DNA of 42,110 nt, from positions 1-42,110 of the forward strand of contig NAOQ01000194.1 in NCBI GenBank assembly GCA_002751075.1. The letters run 5' to 3'. Below are positions 35,618 to 42,110 of the stretch, piece after piece (the stretch's first letter is position 1; each line of letters begins with the position of its first letter). A model generated the notes under the pieces. The model did not search any database, was not told the DNA's origin, and saw only the letters and a list, made by a program, of their open reading frames with translations. The position numbers and the translations under genes were made by a program. This DNA is from Ichthyophonus hoferi. Its lineage: Eukaryota > Opisthokonta > Ichthyosporea > Ichthyophonida > Ichthyophonidae.

Positions 35618-36066
35618 TTATATTCTAGTGGGGTCATGTCTGGTGTGCCTCTGGGCTCGTAGTTCCGCGACAATTGCCACCAAATTACCGGAATATTTAT
35701 ATATGGCTTCAAGGTTGGCCTTGCTATCTTTAAATCCCATTAGTTTCAACTCTGCCTCTAAGTGGAGAACAGCCACTTTGGAAGGGAGGGATGATACGGT
35801 GTTAGTGTTGGCCCGTGATGCAGCCGCCGATGCACTGGAATTACTAGGTTGATGAACATAAACAGATGATATTGGTAATGGGGTTGTACTGTGATGCACT
35901 TGTGTAGTCGCTACAACTGATGATCCAGGTCTGGAAATAGGGTGTGTAGATTTTTTTTTTTTTTCAGGCAACACTGGCGTAATATGAATATCAAATGCAA
36001 AACTATCAGAGTGGCACTGGAAGCATGGGCCAGATATGAATGGAATTCGGTAGTAGCTCATGACTG
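35618..36066 (-). CDS. UBA-domain protein, C-terminal exon (NBR1/ILRUN-like?)
   Basis: Open stretch of about 148 codons ending in TAA at 35618. The likely acceptor is at 36067-36068, after a pyrimidine-rich tract; the frame stays open to 36124, and a weaker acceptor near 36123 is possible. Near the start, SYYRIPF, then GPCFQCHSDSFAFDIHI, resembles the end of the NBR1 four-tryptophan domain (SYWRL...FG..xWxDIxV), though the tryptophans are absent. A Lys run and a low-complexity Ser/Thr/Ala/Pro linker follow. The last 45 residues form a UBA domain: LELKLMGF, then NLEAIYKYSGNLVAIVAEL, with the MGF loop and GN turn that bind ubiquitin. By analogy with NBR1-type autophagy receptors it may bind ubiquitinated cargo. 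Upstream exons were not found within 36.1-38 kb, so the gene model is incomplete and a truncated copy cannot be excluded. Confidence 0.5.
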
Positions 36067-36124
36067 CTGAGTGGAAGTGAAAAGAAAATTTGGGGTTACT
36101 GAAATGCTTTGGTAAACCTGACAA

Positions 36125-38911
36125 CTAGGTAAAGTGGGGTTTTTGGTTTTAACCGGTGTTTGTCTAGATTATTTGTTAGCATAATTCAAATATCACAAGT
36201 TTCCTATCGCAGATATCTCTAAATTAAGCAGAATTTAGAACAATTTGAAATAGACTAGCAAATAACCGTGACTTTGACAAATGAAAAACTAAGATGCAGA
36301 AGCATACAAACCCTCTCAAACATGCCTATTCTTCGTCATATAAATTGTAAGTGTAATACAAATAATTACATCTATTTTGTGGAGCAGGGATTGATCTCTG
36401 GCAGCATTGTATGACTATTTGGCTGCCGTGGTAGCGTCGTGGCTCAATGCCGCAGAGGGTTGGTAGAGGCATTTTAAAGTAGCACACGAGAATGAAAGCA
36501 TTAACCTTACATGAAGATCTAATTAAATGTATATTGTTATTACTTGTGTATGTATCTACAATGCCCACACTTAATCTTTAAAGTTAATTTTAATGTAATG
36601 TATGGTTAAATTAATTAATCTCCCCCCAATTTATATGCGGAAACAGCGCGTGTGTGAGTGCCGATTATACAGCATGATAATACTAAAAATAGCTAAAGCC
36701 AGCGGAATCTCCCCCGTTGAATGAAATTTTAAAAAGCAATCCAGCTATAGGGATTCTTCTAATTAACCAAATACTATAATTCCCTTGCACCGCCTCAATT
36801 CCAACCAATGCTTGATTCTCTAAAACCCTCTACACCTGAAGTTTTATGACTGTAGTCGCTCGACGTCCTTAATATCAGATTAGTTAATTATATGCAAATT
36901 TTCCCCATTCATCTTTGTGAATGATCTGTGTTCTTATTGGTTTGGTGCTTATTGCAAAGGTCGATAATTCATTAAATCCAAAGAAAGAACCCCACCTTGA
37001 AAATACACAACCAATAAGATACTATATAGGTATCGATCAAGTAGTAATTGAATTAATCATTGTTTGATTCGATAGAACCTAATGGTGTATTATTATTTTA
37101 GTGTGTACCAATTGGTCAGGCTTGATTCTAAGGGCTTTTGCTGGGGAACCGGCCTTGCGATTGTAAGCTTAATTGCTATGCTAAAAAAAGAAAAACTTAA
37201 TTGTACATAATAGGTAATTGTTATTATGTGATTCTCTATGTATTCATGAATGATTTGGCCATGTAGTTGTCTAAGTTATAGAGCACTATGTTATTTCGTA
37301 TATTACTTTGTAGTTATGACTGGCTATTGATAACGGACTTTTTTTAATATTAAAAAATTGGCATTTGGGGTCTACTAACTACATTCTTGTTATGCTTCTA
37401 CCAACATGCAAATTTACGGTTTTTTTTGTCTCTACTCTATACCACTCCTAAATAGCTTCCGATGACTTATTTGAATCCTGCATGGATCTAAAAAAGCGAG
37501 TACCAATCTATGCATGCTATCTTTTACTAATCGAATGATATGGAGCCAAGTAAATAGACTGATATTGCTTATAATGCTGCTTTTATGAATATATTCTATT
37601 GGCAATATTGTTCCACAGAAAGCCTCTTGAAAAGAGAGATTGTAATAAGGTTTACGGAATATTTTTTCCCACTCAGACAAACTTTATGTGTACTATCTTT
37701 TCTTTCCTGCTTATATACAAATAAATAAATAATAATAAGCCTAATTTCTCCTATTTAATTAATGGGTCTAAAGGTTAATAAAGGGGAGAACAACTTGGTT
37801 ATGTACTGTACATGTCTTTAACCATCTTTTTAGCGAGGAGATAGATTCAAGAATAGATTTGATTACGGGAAAGACGACATGTGACAATCATATTATATAT
37901 TGCGCAAGTATATACCGATATGCCGTATTGGGTCTTATGTTTGTGTTTGTGTACAGGGGGTTGACTTGTTCCATGGGGTCTAAAGTCTGTTTTGCAGCTG
38001 AAAGTCTCAGTAATGTCACGATTCGACTAATATTTTTTCGGTCTTAATTGAGACAATGTGTAGACTATATTTCCAATGAAAACTTGTTTTACTAATGATA
38101 AGCTAATAAGTATGATATACTGAAGCAAGGCAATGAACATTATTGTGCCCATACAAATTATATGCATTTTTTCCAATTTGTAAATCTGGAAAGTTATAGA
38201 TGCAATGAATAAATACACTGTATAGAAGAAGGGTAGAGCCAAAACAGTTTTTTTGCCTTTTTATTTATTTAATAATTTGCTCATACACTTAGCTTGATTC
38301 AACTAAGACTATTATACAGTTGTGATGTTGCAACCTTGTGTAAAAAGAAGTATATTTAAATGTCTATGTACAGTGACCAATATATGCACGCGCTTACAAA
38401 CAATGAGTTTGACTACAACTAATCAAACACTTGCATATTTTATAGAATGAAACACGTGACCTTATAGATAGATAGCTTATAATCATCCTTTTATAATACG
38501 AACGCTATTAATATATTTTGTTCCATGTAGTAAAGTTTAATATTCGTCATGATAAAAAATTAGACTTTTCTTTATCAACTCCAAGTAGTGTAGCTTTTAG
38601 TTTTTTCTTGTTGGTACCGGGACAGCCGCCTATAAACCAAATTGTGTCATTTTCTCATGTTTATTGAATTACTACTATATTATTATATTAATGGTATGTA
38701 ACAATTATTATATCGAAATTTTTATCCATTACTTAAGAGTATTTCTTTATTAATTCTGTTTGACTGTATAGTATTTAGTTTGTTCTATTCCGCAACAATA
38801 AAGTCTGAGCTACTAGTGAAGATACTCATTTAAAAATTTGTAGGCAAGCACGGGTTAATAATTTGAACGGTCTTTATCAACATATAGTTCTGTAGCTTAG
38901 GGTATTTCCGG
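36125..38911. other. Gene-poor region upstream of the UBA exon
   Basis: No reliable coding exon. A GC-richer patch at 36400-36480 is open on the minus strand (MPLPTLCGIEPRRYHGS) and could be an upstream exon of the UBA gene, but it has no convincing donor. The rest is AT-rich sequence with several CCAAT/ATTGG motifs near 36800-37130. Confidence 0.45.
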
Positions 38912-39136
38912 TTGTATAGAAACTTAAGAAAATTTTCCAGTACACTAAATTGGTCCTATATTAACGAAGAGCTGCACATATTTAATTTTCAATGGGTCCT
39001 TGTTGGAGGGAAAGTAGTTTCCATCTACCATTCAACATATAACTCCATTCAAAATATATACATGTCATGTATCTACTCGTCTATCGATATTAAAACTATT
39101 ATAACGGGGAATTTCAATACATTTATATCTAAATGA
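38912..39136 (+). pseudogene. Possible L1-type LINE endonuclease fragment
   Basis: A 74-codon open stretch whose second half reads VVSIYHSTYNSIQ, later IKTIITGNFNTFIS. In L1-type LINE endonucleases the corresponding parts are (L)NIYAPN and, about 30 residues on, (T)IIMGDFNTPLS. Spacing and the GxFNT block agree, but the key Asp of GDFN is Asn and no reverse transcriptase lies nearby. Probably an old 5' fragment, if real. Confidence 0.33.
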
Positions 39137-42110
39137 ATTAATGGAATATGCAGTCCAATTAACAGCCACGTAATAATCTATGCATCCAATCATAGATTGA
39201 TTTATATACTGATGAAATGATTAAATGGGATTGCCAAGCCATTGCCATCACATAATAGTAAATGTTATTGGTGAATCAGGATTACCGAGCCGAGCCATAG
39301 TTAATTCAATGATACGCTTGATTGACATTGACCAAGCGATAACATAAGAGAAATGTACTGTGGTAAGAATAGATATATGTCAATATAAACACATTCTAAC
39401 AGAATGCACCCAAAATAACATTGTCACGTATATTAATGTATTGTATGCTAATTAAAACTTCTCAATTTCTTTATACAAACAATCTCATACGACTGGCTTA
39501 AAGCAATAATTAAGCATTGGCTTGAACGATATTAAGCGAGCTCTGGAAACGCGGAATTCTTTTATATTAAATAGTGAGGCTAACCTGCCTGACCCATGAT
39601 TTAAGTCCAAAACCAGACTAAAATTGATTAACCAATAAACAATGTGCCTCACATTCAGTTGGATTTGTTGTCAAAACAATATGTTTTGCCAGAGTTAAAA
39701 CAATAAGTAAGTATTACTCGCCTGGTTATTACATTATAATGTTAATTGTATATTCAAACATTTTATACAATAATATTAACAAAAGGTTATAATTAAATTA
39801 TGACAGCGTGTCTAATTTCTGAACGTTTGTTTTTGCAAGTTCTATGAAATCGCAGCATCGACAACGTTATTGGCCCGAAAATAAAAGTTGACTTTAGTAT
39901 GTGATTGGTTCTAATTAGAATCAATTAATCAATCTTGACTTGGAATAATAAAAATCAGTCCGGTATAAAAGCAAGCGCAGGACACTAGCTTTGGTTATCT
40001 TGGAAACTTAAAAAAACCATAAAATCTGTTTTGGCAAATATATTTTCTTTTTTATTCTGTATAGTGTATTATTTTAGAGTAGCTACCTGAAATAGCTATG
40101 TATTTCAATATAGATAAAATATTGTTTATTGGGCTTGATTTCCTATTGATCAATCAGATATCTTATTATTTTGCAATTGCAAATACTCATTGTAATACCC
40201 TATCTTTTGATAAACAAATAAGCAATTGATTACAGTCTTATATTTTATCATTACTTGGTTTAATATCATAAATAAACAGTTAGTTCACTTTATTAGATTT
40301 TATCAGAAGCGATCTTGCAACAGATTTAGAAGTAGTTATGGAAAATTTCACTCCCCTATATTCAGAGCATGATGGCACAATAAATGAGACTTCTCATAAA
40401 GGATCTCATATGGCAAACAGTCAAAGGACTCAGCCGGTGAACCAGTCATTAGTAATGTTTCTAGCCATGTTTAGTCACCATTTAATAATGCACAAAAACG
40501 GCTTTTTAGCCAACTGAGATTTGTGGTTCCTCACAATAATAGCCTCCTTTATACATTGCACATCCAATTTTATTGTGGTGAGTGTCAAATCTATGCTAGT
40601 GCCAAAACTTAAATTAAATCAATGACCCTGTTTTATCCCTATTAAGCCCATTCTATTTTGCATTGAACTCTGGACACCTGGTATAAGGATGACCCTTACT
40701 TGAGCAACACTAGCTAGTAAACCTAAACAATCTCTAGTAGGACTATTTCAAGTCCCAGTGTAATCAACAACCATGGATTTTGACCCCACATTATCATCAT
40801 ATATACCATTTTATTTTAAAAAAATTGAGGCCTCTTAAAAAAAATTTAAACTTATTACCTCACCAGTACCACTTTTGAAGGCGATTATAAATTCTTTGTA
40901 CTTTGGTTTGTAATGAACCAAATCCAATGTTTTCAAATATTCCATTTATAGATTAAATTTAAATACCAATGCTATTAATTTACCTTGTAACCACTCATCT
41001 ATCTACAAAATCCCATGCAGTATTTTCTGGTTTTAAATAGTCTTTGCTGAAATTATCAATCAATATCACTTTAGTCTCATGCAGGAAGCCCTGGTATAAG
41101 TTCTCCATTTGGTTAAACATGTTGTATATTAAAGTATCAGTGTTAATATTACATTGATCTAACACACTTTGACCCAATTCCGTATACATTAACCATCATT
41201 TAAACGTTTTTATGCCAATCACACTCAAGTTTTTAAGAGGAACCACTACATTCTCTGGAACAGTTGGCATTAATGTAGATATTTTTTATCTTCCTACAGT
41301 GACCCTTTCATTATTTTTCAATGAAAAAAATGTGTTATCCCCAAGCTTAACTTTGTAGAAGATAGTAATAGGGTCAGTAGTCACAGGAATTATTCGAATT
41401 GACTTACCAATTGTAGTGTAAATGCAATATTAAATACAAAAAGCATTTTTTTTTGAATACATACACTAAATAGTGTTAACTAAAACTGATAGTTCATAAA
41501 ACTTGTGACATAAAATGTCTATAATATTTTATTGTAGAAGAATAGGTTTCATCCAACAAAAACTATAGAAGAAATCTTTTAATAGACTTTGAAGCTGAGT
41601 TAGAAGTATAACTCTAAACGAGTAAATAAATAAATACCACAAACAAGTATCTGTAAATAAACTGATAATCCCATATCAACTGAGGATCGTGTTGTCTTTT
41701 TATTAATTATAATCTATACTAAGATAGTGAATATTAATAATCATCAATTGGTCATAAGACAGGTTAAACTTAACATAAATTCTGACTGGCTTTAATCCAA
41801 TAGAAGCATTCTGTTATTGACTATTATTAATCTATTGATAGAATTAACATAGTCATCTCAAAGACATTAGAATAATTTATAATTAACAGTAAATTAGTCT
41901 AAACTCTAAAGCAAAAGCCCACAACTGCTATTAACAATCATTGGGATAATTCTGTGAAATAGCCTTGTATATAATTGTTATATTTTTTTATGGTGTCATC
42001 ACGGCAAACCAGAAGCACGTGAGGTGACTAGGGTTGTGTAACAATTACTTGTGTATGATTAACAAATAAAAAACAAACAAAAAATCCAATACGTCATGAA
42101 AAAAAGTAAA
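39137..42110. other. Gene-poor right flank
   Basis: AT-rich, with scattered short open frames and no exon chain. It contains the possible pogo/Tigger remnant at 40995-41340. No other structure was recognised. Confidence 0.5.
40995..41340 (-). pseudogene. Possible decayed pogo/Tigger-type (DDE_1) transposase
   Basis: Read on the minus strand, successive short stretches give NERVTVGR, PLKNLSVIGIKTFK, a Trp and then ELGQSVL, and HETKVILIDNFSKDY. Tigger/pogo transposases show in this order ERVTVLLCANMDG, LLVIGKSKNPRCFK, WMTSELF and KILLLLDNCSAH. The order and spacing are suggestive. The frame is interrupted by stops within the region, and the catalytic Asp block ((L/I)DNFS) is the best-kept part. 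No terminal repeats were seen. Tentative. Confidence 0.3.

Noticed and set aside
36326-36568. Minus-strand frame containing MPLPTLCGIEPRRYHGS as an upstream exon of the UBA gene
   Set aside because: No convincing donor or domain similarity; left as a possibility in the spacer description.

Overview
This is an AT-rich nuclear segment of a eukaryote. It has spliceosomal introns (GT-AG, some clear branch-point and polypyrimidine signals), abundant (TA)n, (CATA)n and (TATG)n microsatellites, and at least one Tc1/mariner-type DNA transposon. The lineage is not resolved: introns of about 60 to 1,300 nt full of simple repeats, and a FAHD1 protein with a plant-like SHISSIMT signature, fit several protist or early-branching fungal or holozoan groups. 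No organelle, bacterial, viral, tRNA or rRNA signal was seen. Genes were rebuilt by hand from splice sites with reading-phase bookkeeping.

Layout, left to right. 93-1325 (-): the 5' three exons of a Cof-type HAD phosphatase that runs off the left edge. 2667-13344 (+): a complete 19-exon TFIP11/NTR1 gene (G-patch spliceosome-disassembly factor, 819 aa), the best-supported gene here. 14047-15592: a Tc1/mariner-like element with a 332-aa transposase on the minus strand, its first catalytic Asp replaced by Asn, and repeated motifs at both ends. 17631-25457 (-): a gene of at least 12 exons for a secreted or multi-pass membrane protein with a signal peptide and acidic N-terminal region; I do not recognise its family. 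27188-32511 (+): FAHD1 (fumarylacetoacetate hydrolase family acylpyruvase), complete except for a very short first exon and a probable micro-exon. 35618-36066 (-): the last exon of a UBA-domain protein, possibly NBR1/ILRUN-like. 36.1-42.1 kb: gene-poor, with weak traces of an L1-type LINE endonuclease and of a pogo/Tigger-type transposase.

The genes alternate in orientation: HAD and TFIP11 are head to head, TFIP11 and the membrane protein are tail to tail around the transposon, the membrane protein and FAHD1 are head to head across about 1.7 kb holding a CpG-rich E2F-like site, and FAHD1 and the UBA gene are tail to tail. They do not form a pathway. The most interesting items are the unrecognised membrane-protein gene, the Asn-substituted transposase with its subterminal repeat arrays, the likely FAHD1 micro-exon, and recurring sequence patterns at TFIP11 intron ends.
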